From Hyphomicrobiales bacterium (GTDB lineage Bacteria; Pseudomonadota; Alphaproteobacteria; Rhizobiales; Rhizobiaceae): a stretch of 64,000 bases of DNA. Position numbers and translations under genes: made by a program. Shown here in pieces: positions 28,947-36,398 of the stretch (its first letter is position 1; the number at the start of each line of letters is the position of its first letter). Under the pieces are notes generated by a model. It saw only the letters and a program-made list of their open reading frames with translations. It was not told the DNA's origin and made no database searches. Where the stretch lies: contig UCMS01000027.1 of NCBI GenBank assembly GCA_900473805.1, forward strand, positions 124,001 to 188,000, read 5' to 3'.

Positions 28947-30053
28947 CTACTCGGCTGCAACGAGGCTGGCGAGGTCCAGCATATGGCCTGCTCTCAGGGT
29001 TTTTGTCCGCAGGTAGTTTTCGTTTTCTGCAGTGACACGGCCGGTGACTGCAGCCTGCGCCTCGACGTCGATGCCGCCCATGCGCAAACCTTCGATCTTC
29101 GTCGGATTGTTGGTGTAAACGGCGACCCGATCGATCTTCAGATGCTGCAGCATGGCGACGGCCGCTTCGTAACGACGATGATCCTCGCGCAAACCGAGTT
29201 CAGCATCGGCATCGATCGTATCAAGGCCGAGATGCTGATAACCATAGGCGCGCATCTTCGCGCCAATGCCCGTGCCGCGCCCCTCCTGGTCAAGATAGAG
29301 GAGTACACCGCCGCCTGCATTCTTCAGCAGGGCCAGGCCATTGCGCAGCTGATCGCCGCAATCGCATTTCAGTGAACCGCAGAGATCACCAGTAATGCAG
29401 GACGAGTGAATCCGGATTGGAACCGTTTTCGTCACATCGGGCTTGCCGACGACGATGGCGACCTGATCCTTCTGGGCTAGGCCGCCACGGAAGACGACGA
29501 AATCGGCATCGCCCAGATCCTTCAAGGGGACGCGGGTTCGAACCACCTGATCGAAGCGCTGGCGAGCAAGATCCGCACCCTTCAGGCGAGAAGCAGACAG
29601 TTCGCAGCAGCCGGCAAACCGGTCGGCCATCTCGGTCACATCCGCCACGACCATTGCGGGCAACAGCAGTGCCAGGCGGGCTAGTTCTGCCGAGCCGGAA
29701 GCCAGCATATCGGCCGGCTGCCAGGAGCGCGGACCATCGGCGCCCAGTGCATAAGCCAGTCGCGAAGCCTGGTCGAAGGAGACGCCGGACAGGGGCGCCA
29801 GCACATCGCCGGTCGTCCGAAGGCCGAGCCGCGATGCGCGCGGCGCCGTCAGCAGAAGGGAATGGCGGTCGTCGGTCACGGCGGCGAACTGGTCGTAAAC
29901 CGACGGCGCAACGCTATCCAGCGCAAGGGTTGCAAGCCGCCGCTTTCCCTCATTCAACAGCACTGGACGACCGTAACGGAGCTCGGACACGGCCCGTTCA
30001 ACTTCGATTTCCGGCGTGGAGAACTGGAAGGCGGCCTGGCTGGACTTCGACAT
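28947..30053 (-). CDS. ribA: GTP cyclohydrolase II (RibA) with N-terminal extension
   Basis: A 368-residue protein whose C-terminal 200 residues are GTP cyclohydrolase II, opening GTP to the diaminopyrimidine phosphate that starts riboflavin synthesis. The zinc site CITGDLCGSLKCDCGDQL (three Cys) is near residues 219-236, DQEGRGTGI lies near 258 and YTNNPTKIEGL near 320. The first 165 residues are an extra domain with no recognisable catalytic DHBP-synthase motifs. GGGAGAG precedes the ATG. No ribB, ribE or ribH is near, so this looks like a specialised paralogue feeding the local cluster, together with the reductase-only RibD-like protein at 33420-34232. Confidence 0.88.
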   Translation of the reverse strand: MSKSSQAAFQFSTPEIEVERAVSELRYGRPVLLNEGKRRLATLALDSVAPSVYDQFAAVTDDRHSLLLTAPRASRLGLRTTGDVLAPLSGVSFDQASRLAYALGADGPRSWQPADMLASGSAELARLALLLPAMVVADVTEMADRFAGCCELSASRLKGADLARQRFDQVVRTRVPLKDLGDADFVVFRGGLAQKDQVAIVVGKPDVTKTVPIRIHSSCITGDLCGSLKCDCGDQLRNGLALLKNAGGGVLLYLDQEGRGTGIGAKMRAYGYQHLGLDTIDADAELGLREDHRRYEAAVAMLQHLKIDRVAVYTNNPTKIEGLRMGGIDVEAQAAVTGRVTAENENYLRTKTLRAGHMLDLASLVAAE

Positions 30054-30194
30054 GATGTTACTCTCCCTGAGACAGTGGTTCCACTACGCCGAACCCCTGT
30101 CGGCGGATTGCGGACCCGCCATAAATAAAATTTGATTGTCCTCAAGGAACCAAATGCGCGTTGAAGCCATACGTTCCTGAGCCGCGGAACATAA

Positions 30195-31217
30195 ATGGGC
30201 AGTATGGGGGAACAAGTGAAGAGCCAGGTCGATGAACAAAGCGTGTCGCAACCGGTAACTTCCCGCGCGCTTTGGATAGAAGCTGCGGGACGCTGTGACC
30301 TTCGCGCCGAAATCATACCCCTTCCCGGTCCTGGAGATGTTCTGGTTCGCACACTTTACAGCGGCATCAGCCGGGGGACGGAATCGCTGGTCTTCGAAGG
30401 TCGTGTGCCCGAAACGGAGTTCGAAAGGATGCGCGGACCGGGCATGCAAGGCAGCTTCCCCTTCCCCGTCAAATATGGGTATTGCGCGGTCGGCGTCGTC
30501 GTCGCAGGCCCGCCTGAACTCCTGGAACGGGAAGTGTTTTGCCTTCACCCGCATCAGGACTTTTTCGTCGTGCCGGCCGACCGCGTCACCGTCCTGCCTC
30601 TCGCATTGCCAGCGCGCCGCGCGGTGCTTGCGGCCAACATGGAAACGGCCCTCAACATCGTCTGGGATGCCAGGATACAACCCGGCGACCGGGTTGCCGT
30701 GTTCGGAGCGGGCGTCGTCGGTACTTTGGTCGCCTATCTGTCGTCGAGAATCGCCGGTACCGAGACAGTTCTCGTAGACCGCCAAACGGGTCGGGCCCCC
30801 CTCGCCGCCGCCCTCGGTCTCGATTTCGCTATGTCTGCCGCTCTCGCCGGCGAATACGACGTGATCGTCAATGCAACGGCCTCGCCGGATGTGCTCGAGA
30901 CCGCCTTCGGCATCGCCGGACTGGAAGCGCGGATCGTTGAGGCGAGCTGGTATGGGGACCGCACGATCACGCTTCCGCTCGGCGGCGCCTTCCACGCGCA
31001 ACGGCTCTCACTGGTCAGTTCCCAGGTCGGCAATTTGCCGGCCTCGCACCGACCCCGCTGGACCTATGCACGCCGTCTTGCAAAGGCCCTGGACCTTTTG
31101 CTCGACGTGCGTCTCGACGCCCTGATCTCAGGCGAGACACCTTTTTCTGAACTGCCCGCCGCCTATGCGCGTATCCTGTCCAAACCGGACACACTCTGCC
31201 ACCGTATCCGTTACTGA
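30195..31217 (+). CDS. MDR-family dehydrogenase lacking canonical zinc ligands
   Basis: A 340-residue medium-chain dehydrogenase/reductase. The catalytic-domain strand SGISRGTES is near residue 56, and the NAD(P) Rossmann motif VAVFGAGVVGTLVAYL is near 168-183. The GHE motif and the Cys/His zinc ligands of alcohol dehydrogenases are missing (the region reads KYGYCAVGVV), which resembles the BchC-like branch of the family. It starts the plus-strand operon with the PTPS-like, glycosyltransferase and methyltransferase genes (14-base gap to the next) and is divergent from ribA. The start could also be ATG 30204, or GTG 30219 with GGGGGAA before it. The substrate is unknown. Confidence 0.8.
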   Translation: MGSMGEQVKSQVDEQSVSQPVTSRALWIEAAGRCDLRAEIIPLPGPGDVLVRTLYSGISRGTESLVFEGRVPETEFERMRGPGMQGSFPFPVKYGYCAVGVVVAGPPELLEREVFCLHPHQDFFVVPADRVTVLPLALPARRAVLAANMETALNIVWDARIQPGDRVAVFGAGVVGTLVAYLSSRIAGTETVLVDRQTGRAPLAAALGLDFAMSAALAGEYDVIVNATASPDVLETAFGIAGLEARIVEASWYGDRTITLPLGGAFHAQRLSLVSSQVGNLPASHRPRWTYARRLAKALDLLLDVRLDALISGETPFSELPAAYARILSKPDTLCHRIRY

Positions 31218-31231
31218 AGAAAAGAGAGCTT

Positions 31232-31630
31232 ATGTTTGCTGTTGAAGTTCGAGACCATATCATGATCGCCCACAGCCTGCCGCGCCCGGTGTTCGGACCG
31301 GCCCAGGGTATGCACGGGGCCACTTTCGTCGTCGACGCCGCTTTTTTCACCAAGGATGTCGATGAAGACGGGCTCGCCGTCGACATCGGTGCGGCCACAA
31401 CGGTCCTGGCAGAGGTACTGAAGCCGCTCAACTATCAGAACCTTGATGAACTCGCCGTCTTCAAGGGCAAGGTGAGCACGACGGAAGTTATTGCCAAGCA
31501 TATTTTCGACGAGCTTTCCTCCGCGGTTGCCGACAAACGGCTCGGGCCCGGAAGCGGACGCATATGCCGGCTCAAGGTGACCTTGCACGAGTCGCACGCG
31601 GCGCGTGGTTGGTATGAGGCGGATCTTTGA
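31232..31630 (+). CDS. Divergent 6-pyruvoyl-tetrahydropterin synthase/QueD-like protein
   Basis: A 132-residue T-fold protein of the PTPS/QueD family by its order of blocks: an early strand with MIAHSL, then GMHGATFVV, a central LNYQNLDE, TTEVIAKHIFDEL and a late LHESHAARGWYE. Compared with QueD, the catalytic Cys before the HGH motif is absent, HGH reads HGA so one zinc His is lost, and the catalytic His of LDHHxLN is replaced (LNYQNLD). The glutamate near the end remains. The reaction is therefore probably not the standard one. It overlaps the glycosyltransferase start by 4 bases, so the two are translated together. Confidence 0.75.
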   Translation: MFAVEVRDHIMIAHSLPRPVFGPAQGMHGATFVVDAAFFTKDVDEDGLAVDIGAATTVLAEVLKPLNYQNLDELAVFKGKVSTTEVIAKHIFDELSSAVADKRLGPGSGRICRLKVTLHESHAARGWYEADL

Positions 31631-32670
31631 GCCTCGAGCTCATCTTCGCCTATCCCGGCGATCTGGAGTTGAAGACCGGGGGTTATGGCTATGACCGCCG
31701 GATTGTCGCGTGCCTACGATCTCAGGGCTGGCGCGTGACCCTCCTTCCTTTGGGCGACGGATTTCCGGCCCCGTCAGCCCAAGCTCTAGAAGAGGCAGAA
31801 CTGCGCCTATCCGCCCTTCCGGACGGTGCTCTGGTCCTAGTGGACGGTCTGGCCTACGGAGTCCTCGACCGCTGGGCCGCGCAGCATGCGACACGCCTGC
31901 GGATTGCTGCACTCGTGCACCACCCGCTTGCCCTCGAAACCGGGATAACCGAGGAGGAGGCCAAGCGGTTGCGGGAGAGCGAACGAACCGCTTTGTCTTT
32001 TGCCCGGCACATCGTCGTGACATCGCCAATGACGGGCCGGGAACTCGTTCAGAATTATGGCGTCTCGTCCACGGACCTGACCGTTGCCCTGCCCGGCACC
32101 GAGAAACATGGTCTGGCCCCGCGAAAAGGCGACCCGCCCGTCATCCTCTCGGTCGGGACACTGACGCGCAGGAAGGGTCACGACATCCTGATCCGTGCGT
32201 TGAAACAGATCGAACCCTTTTCATGGACGGCGAGGATCATAGGCAGCCGCGATCTCGACCCGAACACGGCTGAGGAGCTCCAACGGTTGGTCACGTCTCT
32301 TGACCTTGGCCAACGCGTCTCGCTCGTGGGCGAGGTCGAAGACGGCCGGGCCGCGATGATGCAGGCGGATATCTTCGCCCTGGCCAGCCGTTACGAGGGT
32401 TACGGCATGGTTTTTGCGGAAGCGCTGTCGCATGGGTTGCCGATCGTCGCATGCGCGGCGGGTGCGGTCCCAGAGGTCGTTCCCGATACGGCGGGCTTTC
32501 TGGTTCCGGTCGATGATGTCGACGCCTTTGCCAATGCGTTGCGGTCTCTGCTCACCCAAACCCCGACCCGCACCGCCAAGGCGGAAGGGGCAGCCAAGGC
32601 CGGCGAATGTTTGCCCAGCTGGGACGAGACGGCGGCGACGCTTTCCAGCCGTTTGCAGGAGTTGAAATGA
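31627..32670 (+). CDS. GT4 family glycosyltransferase
   Basis: A 347-residue GT-B glycosyltransferase. The donor site is conserved: VILSVGTLTRRKGHDILIRAL near residues 176-196, VSLVGEVEDG, and ALASRYEGYGMVFAEALSHGLPIVAC with the EX7E motif near 256-281. The N-terminal acceptor half begins with YPGDLELKTGGYGYDRR, a glycine-rich loop usual in GT4 enzymes. It starts at a TTG whose TGA overlap (TTGA) with the PTPS-like stop suggests coupling, and it ends in an ATGA overlap with the methyltransferase gene. Sugar donor and acceptor are unknown; the context suggests a pterin-, pyrimidine- or lipid-linked acceptor. Confidence 0.85.
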   Translation: MSLELIFAYPGDLELKTGGYGYDRRIVACLRSQGWRVTLLPLGDGFPAPSAQALEEAELRLSALPDGALVLVDGLAYGVLDRWAAQHATRLRIAALVHHPLALETGITEEEAKRLRESERTALSFARHIVVTSPMTGRELVQNYGVSSTDLTVALPGTEKHGLAPRKGDPPVILSVGTLTRRKGHDILIRALKQIEPFSWTARIIGSRDLDPNTAEELQRLVTSLDLGQRVSLVGEVEDGRAAMMQADIFALASRYEGYGMVFAEALSHGLPIVACAAGAVPEVVPDTAGFLVPVDDVDAFANALRSLLTQTPTRTAKAEGAAKAGECLPSWDETAATLSSRLQELK

Positions 32671-33467
32671 GTGGATTCGATAAAAACTGGCTGGCGCTAC
32701 GCGAACCCGCCGATCGCCACGCAAGAGCCAAATCGCTCGTCGACATGCTCTGCCGGCATCTGGCGGAGGGTCATCCCCCGCCTTCGCTGCTCGACATCGG
32801 CTGCGGGACCGGATCGACGTATCGGACGCTCTCTTCGCTGGTGCCGCAAGACACCCGCTGGCAGCTGCTGGACTATGATCCGCTTCTTCTTGAGGAAGCG
32901 GCTCGTCGCATCGGATCCTCTGCAGCCGTGACGTTGCGCCAGCACGATCTGAACGATCTCACTGCCCTGCCGCTCGATGGCGTGTCTGTTGTCACGGCAT
33001 CGGCGCTGTTCGATCTCTGTTCGGCCGATTTTTGCAGCCGTTTTCTCGACCGCCTGACGGGAAATAGGACTGGGCTTTATGCATCGCTGAATTACGACGG
33101 CGTCATGGAGTGGACAATCGCTCATCCGCTCGACCGGTCCGTTGTCGACAGCTTCAACCGTCACCAGAGGCTGGACAAGGGTTTTGGACCGGCGCTTGGA
33201 CCGGACGCCACAGAGCACCTGCGCCTGTCACTGGAGGCTGCGGGATACCAAGTGACAACCCGCAGCAGCCCCTGGCGTCTCGGTGCCGATCAACAGGACC
33301 TGCAGGCAGAACTGCTGCGAGGCATGGAAAGACCGGTCATGGAGATCGGTGCCGTCAGCTCAAACGATCTTCAGGATTGGCTCGCCTTCCGCTTGTCTGC
33401 GGTCAACGCGGACAACAGTTCATGCGTGGTCGGCCATACGGATCTTCTGGCCATTCATCCCGGCTGA
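32667..33467 (+). CDS. Class I SAM-dependent methyltransferase
   Basis: A 266-residue methyltransferase. Motif I (LLDIGCGTGSTYRTL) is near residues 40-54, motif II LLDYDPLLLEEA near 70-81 and motif III-type VSVVTASALFDLCS near 107-120. The ATG lies in an ATGA overlap with the glycosyltransferase stop. The last 48 bases overlap the end of the convergent RibD-like gene. The substrate is unknown; position as the last gene of the operon suggests that it decorates the same product. Confidence 0.83.
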   Translation: MSGFDKNWLALREPADRHARAKSLVDMLCRHLAEGHPPPSLLDIGCGTGSTYRTLSSLVPQDTRWQLLDYDPLLLEEAARRIGSSAAVTLRQHDLNDLTALPLDGVSVVTASALFDLCSADFCSRFLDRLTGNRTGLYASLNYDGVMEWTIAHPLDRSVVDSFNRHQRLDKGFGPALGPDATEHLRLSLEAAGYQVTTRSSPWRLGADQQDLQAELLRGMERPVMEIGAVSSNDLQDWLAFRLSAVNADNSSCVVGHTDLLAIHPG

Positions 33468-34232
33468 CGAGGCCGCCTGACGCAATTCGCAATCGAACAG
33501 GATATCGCTGCCAAGGCTGTAGACCCTGGCCGGGGGGCGATGTGCGCTGGAGAGTTGGTCGATCGGCGGCAGGCTGATCCCGGCCGGGCCGGACCCAATG
33601 ATCAACGGTGCGATCGCCACATGCAGGCGATCGACCAGGCCGGCATCAATGAAGCGTGCGATGGTGCGGGCACCACCTTCGACGAGAATGCGGTTCAGTC
33701 CGCGCTCGCTGAGAGCATCGAGCATCGCCTGTGGATCGAGACCCTGCTCCGTGCGTCTCACCCGCAGAACCTCAGCAGCATAAGAAATGGGTGGAGCATC
33801 ATGCCCCTGGATGAGGATCACGGGCGCACCGCCATCGTGAAACAGCTTCTCGTCTCCGGTCAGTTGGGCGCGACAGTCCACGACCACCCGCACCGGGTTC
33901 GGTCCCTTCACGGCCCGCACGGACAGACGGGGATTGTCGGCCTTGACCGTCCCTACTCCCACGATCACCGCCTCAACGAGCGCACGACAGCGATGCAGAT
34001 GCGCGATGCCGTCCGGTCCCGAGATATCCCGGGCGTCTCCAGCAGGGGTTGCGACGCGGCCATCCAGGGACTGGCCGACCTGGGCCAGCACGAAACTGCC
34101 CGACGCCGATGCGATCGGGCCATAAAGCGCAACGATGGGGTCACTCTCCTCCGCTGCTGTAACGCCTGTCCGTCCACCCCGCATGGCCAAAAGCCTTGCC
34201 CAGATCTGGTCGGCCATGTCGATCTTGCGCAT
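33420..34232 (-). CDS. RibD-like reductase domain protein (no deaminase domain)
   Basis: A 270-residue protein corresponding to the C-terminal reductase of RibD. Diagnostic blocks are FVLAQVGQSLDGRVATP near residues 47-63, AVIVGVGTVKADNPRLSVR near 88-106 and NRILVEGGARTIARFIDAGLVDRLHVAIAPLIIGSG in the last third (shown as a block, residues about 183-218). The zinc cytidine-deaminase-like N-terminal half of RibD is missing and replaced by about 40 unrelated residues. It could therefore reduce ribosylamino- to ribitylaminopyrimidine without deamination, as in archaeal and fungal pathway order. It follows the cytochrome b561 gene by 18 bases. ATG 34217 is an alternative start. Confidence 0.83.
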   Translation of the reverse strand: MRKIDMADQIWARLLAMRGGRTGVTAAEESDPIVALYGPIASASGSFVLAQVGQSLDGRVATPAGDARDISGPDGIAHLHRCRALVEAVIVGVGTVKADNPRLSVRAVKGPNPVRVVVDCRAQLTGDEKLFHDGGAPVILIQGHDAPPISYAAEVLRVRRTEQGLDPQAMLDALSERGLNRILVEGGARTIARFIDAGLVDRLHVAIAPLIIGSGPAGISLPPIDQLSSAHRPPARVYSLGSDILFDCELRQAASSAGMNGQKIRMADHA

Positions 34233-34250
34233 AAGGGCACGTCCCGGCGG

Positions 34251-34787
34251 TCAGAGGATACGATACAGCGTGCCGTCGCGACGCAGGATATGATGAAAGA
34301 GTGCGGCACCGAGGTGCAACGCAAAGAGGAGCAAAAGGATCCATGCGCTCCATTCGTGAATGGCGGAAAGTGTCCAGGCGATATCAGGAGCCTTGCCCAA
34401 AGGGCTCCAGACCTTGAAGAGACCGAACCACTGCAGCGGAAAGCCATGCGCATTGGTCGCCAGGAAACCACTGACCGGCATCAAGATCAGAAAAAGATAC
34501 AGGAGACCGTGCACCGTGCCGGCTGCTGCCCTTTCCAGGGCCGGCCCCTCGACGGGAGGAGCCGCACCGGTCAACCGAACCCCGACACGCAGCAGCATGA
34601 CCCACAAGACGAGGAAACCAAGGCTTTCGTGCACGAGATAGAAGTCGAGCTTGACGTCATCCTTGACGAAACCAATCATCAGGCCAAGCGGCCAGGTGGC
34701 GAGAACCAGCGCCGCCACAAGCCAATGGAGTAGCCTGAGGGCGGGTCGATGGCGCACAACGGTATCGCGATTGCCTGCGAACTCCAT
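34251..34787 (-). CDS. Cytochrome b561 family protein
   Basis: A 178-residue four-helix membrane cytochrome. Heme-ligand histidines are visible in LRLLHWLVA (helix 1), FYLVHESLGF (helix 2), and AIHEWSAWILLLLFALHLGAALFHH (helix 4 region). It would pass electrons between the quinone pool and a periplasmic or membrane partner. GGGGGAAA precedes the ATG. It heads a two-gene operon with the RibD-like reductase, which is an unusual pairing. A 9-base inverted repeat 40 bases upstream may be an operator. Confidence 0.87.
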   Translation of the reverse strand: MEFAGNRDTVVRHRPALRLLHWLVAALVLATWPLGLMIGFVKDDVKLDFYLVHESLGFLVLWVMLLRVGVRLTGAAPPVEGPALERAAAGTVHGLLYLFLILMPVSGFLATNAHGFPLQWFGLFKVWSPLGKAPDIAWTLSAIHEWSAWILLLLFALHLGAALFHHILRRDGTLYRIL

Positions 34788-34826
34788 GATTTCCCCCTTG
34801 CACCAGCGCGTTGATCGTCAGCCGCT

Positions 34827-34848
34827 TTTATTGGACTTTTCCAATAAA
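34827..34848. promoter_or_regulatory. Perfect 9-bp inverted repeat upstream of cytochrome b561 gene
   Basis: TTTATTGGA at 34827-34835 and TCCAATAAA at 34840-34848 are exact inverse copies around a CTTT spacer. The site lies 40-61 bases upstream of the ATG at 34787, in the promoter zone, and no T-run suits a terminator. It is a likely transcription-factor site of unknown identity. Confidence 0.55.
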
Positions 34849-34919
34849 TAAGACGAGACGGACTTCTCTGCAACGGAACGAGACGCCTTGCAGGCTTTGC
34901 ATGGCTCAAACTGAAGTGA

Positions 34920-36098
34920 TCAGAGCGTTGCAGGCGCGCGTTGGAAGAACACGTAGGAGCCTTTCGAGACCTTGAAGATGTCGCAGTTGCGGCGAACCTT
35001 ACCGCCCTCTTCAAGCCGGAACACGCCGAGCGAACCGGAAAAGCCTTCCGGCGCCATCATCCGCTCGGGGGCGAAGGCCGTGTTCCCCCAGCGACTGACC
35101 AGTCCGATGGCCATGGCAGTGGCATCAAAGCCGTAACCGGCATTGGCCGAAGCCGGCATGCCGTAGCTCTGCATGTATCGGCTGCCGATCCGGGCCTGGA
35201 TATTCTGGTCGTAGCGACAGACGATTGTCCCCGTCAGCTTTGGATCGGCAAGGTCGCTCGGTGTGAGCGTGGTGCTGGCCACCAGCCGGCGACCGGGCGC
35301 CGGCGGCTTGACGGAATCGGTCTTCTTCAGCACCTCGCCGGGAGCCTTGAGGCCCGGCATCAGCACGACCATGTCTGCCTTGCTCCAGGAGGGCAGCGAT
35401 TTCGGCGGAACGGTTCCACCGGTGAGTTCAATGATCGGCTCGGCTTTGCCGCCGAAAGCCTTGATCTGCGCCGCCACGCGCTCGGCTTGGATCTTCTCGG
35501 CCGGAGACGAGGCGAGGATCACGGCATGACGCCCTCCTTCCGCCATGGCAAAGGACGCGGCCTCGATCAGGCTGTCGACCGGGCTCGACACGAACGCGTA
35601 GACATATGGCGGCAGTGTCGCCTCATTGGTCTGTAACGCGACCACCGGCACTGGGCGGCCGGCAAGGCCTTTCTGGATCACGTCAAGCTCGGCTCCACGC
35701 GCCGTGGTGATGATCAGCGCAGCTCCATTCAGAGCAAGCGACTTCGCCGCCATCTCGATGGAGTCCGGTTTTTCCGTCGTCTCCACCATCGTCAGTTTGA
35801 TGACGTCGCTGCCCAGGGAATTGACCGCGAGTGCCGCCCCGTCGCGCGTTTCATTATCGGCCTGGCGGCTTGGCTGATCCAGACGTCTGACACCAATGTA
35901 TCCGATGGGTGTGGCACCGGCACCGAGGGTTTGATTGTAAAGGCCGCTATCGGCCGAAACTGTGCCCTGGGCCGAGCCGGCGTTTGCGCCTTCCTTCGGC
36001 ACGAGGTCGTCCGTCTGGCATGCGCCAAGCAAAAGACCCACAAGTGCCACGACCCCAGCACGTGCCCCGATGCGCCCCGGTGTTGCCGATCCACTCAT
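34920..36098 (-). CDS. Lipoprotein with type-1 periplasmic-binding (Leu/Ile/Val-like) fold
   Basis: A 392-residue lipoprotein. A signal peptide with lipobox LLLGAC places the acylated Cys near residue 27. The mature part shows the two-lobed type-1 periplasmic-binding pattern: IGYIGVRRL, ALAVNSLG, AAKSLALNGAALIITTARGAELDVI, HAVILASSPAEKIQAERVAAQIKAFGGK, and a late GYGFDATAMAIGLVSRW. No permease or ATPase genes accompany it, so a LpoA/PBP-activator-like or sensing role is as likely as transport. ATG 36098 starts the signal peptide; the 64-residue upstream extension is not credible. It is divergent from the LapG-like gene. Confidence 0.75.
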   Translation of the reverse strand: MSGSATPGRIGARAGVVALVGLLLGACQTDDLVPKEGANAGSAQGTVSADSGLYNQTLGAGATPIGYIGVRRLDQPSRQADNETRDGAALAVNSLGSDVIKLTMVETTEKPDSIEMAAKSLALNGAALIITTARGAELDVIQKGLAGRPVPVVALQTNEATLPPYVYAFVSSPVDSLIEAASFAMAEGGRHAVILASSPAEKIQAERVAAQIKAFGGKAEPIIELTGGTVPPKSLPSWSKADMVVLMPGLKAPGEVLKKTDSVKPPAPGRRLVASTTLTPSDLADPKLTGTIVCRYDQNIQARIGSRYMQSYGMPASANAGYGFDATAMAIGLVSRWGNTAFAPERMMAPEGFSGSLGVFRLEEGGKVRRNCDIFKVSKGSYVFFQRAPATL

Positions 36099-36398
36099 GT
36101 TCTTGACGACTTTTGCTCCCAACCCTGATGGAACCGTAAGCACAGGCGCGCGGCAAAGCAAGAGCGCCACTGTCCCATATCTGGGCACATATCCGCGCCG
36201 GGGCGAAGTCACGCCAAACAGTTCCGTGTGTGCAGCCCATGCCTCGCCGGGCCATACCCGCATGGTTAATAGAATATCGCGGCAATCCAAAAGATTTTAC
36301 GAAAATATATCCTCGCGTCTTCAAAGTAAATAAGCCAAGTATCGGAACGAATAATTGAGTTGATCGCCGTATTCTTCGAGCAATATCGGAGAAAAGCG
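36099..36398. other. Intergenic region without a gene
   Basis: This 300-base gap separates two divergent genes. The right third (36255-36390) is AT-rich and probably holds the promoter of the LapG-like gene. GGAG lies just before its ATG at 36399. I see no hairpin, repeat or clear promoter boxes. Confidence 0.5.
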
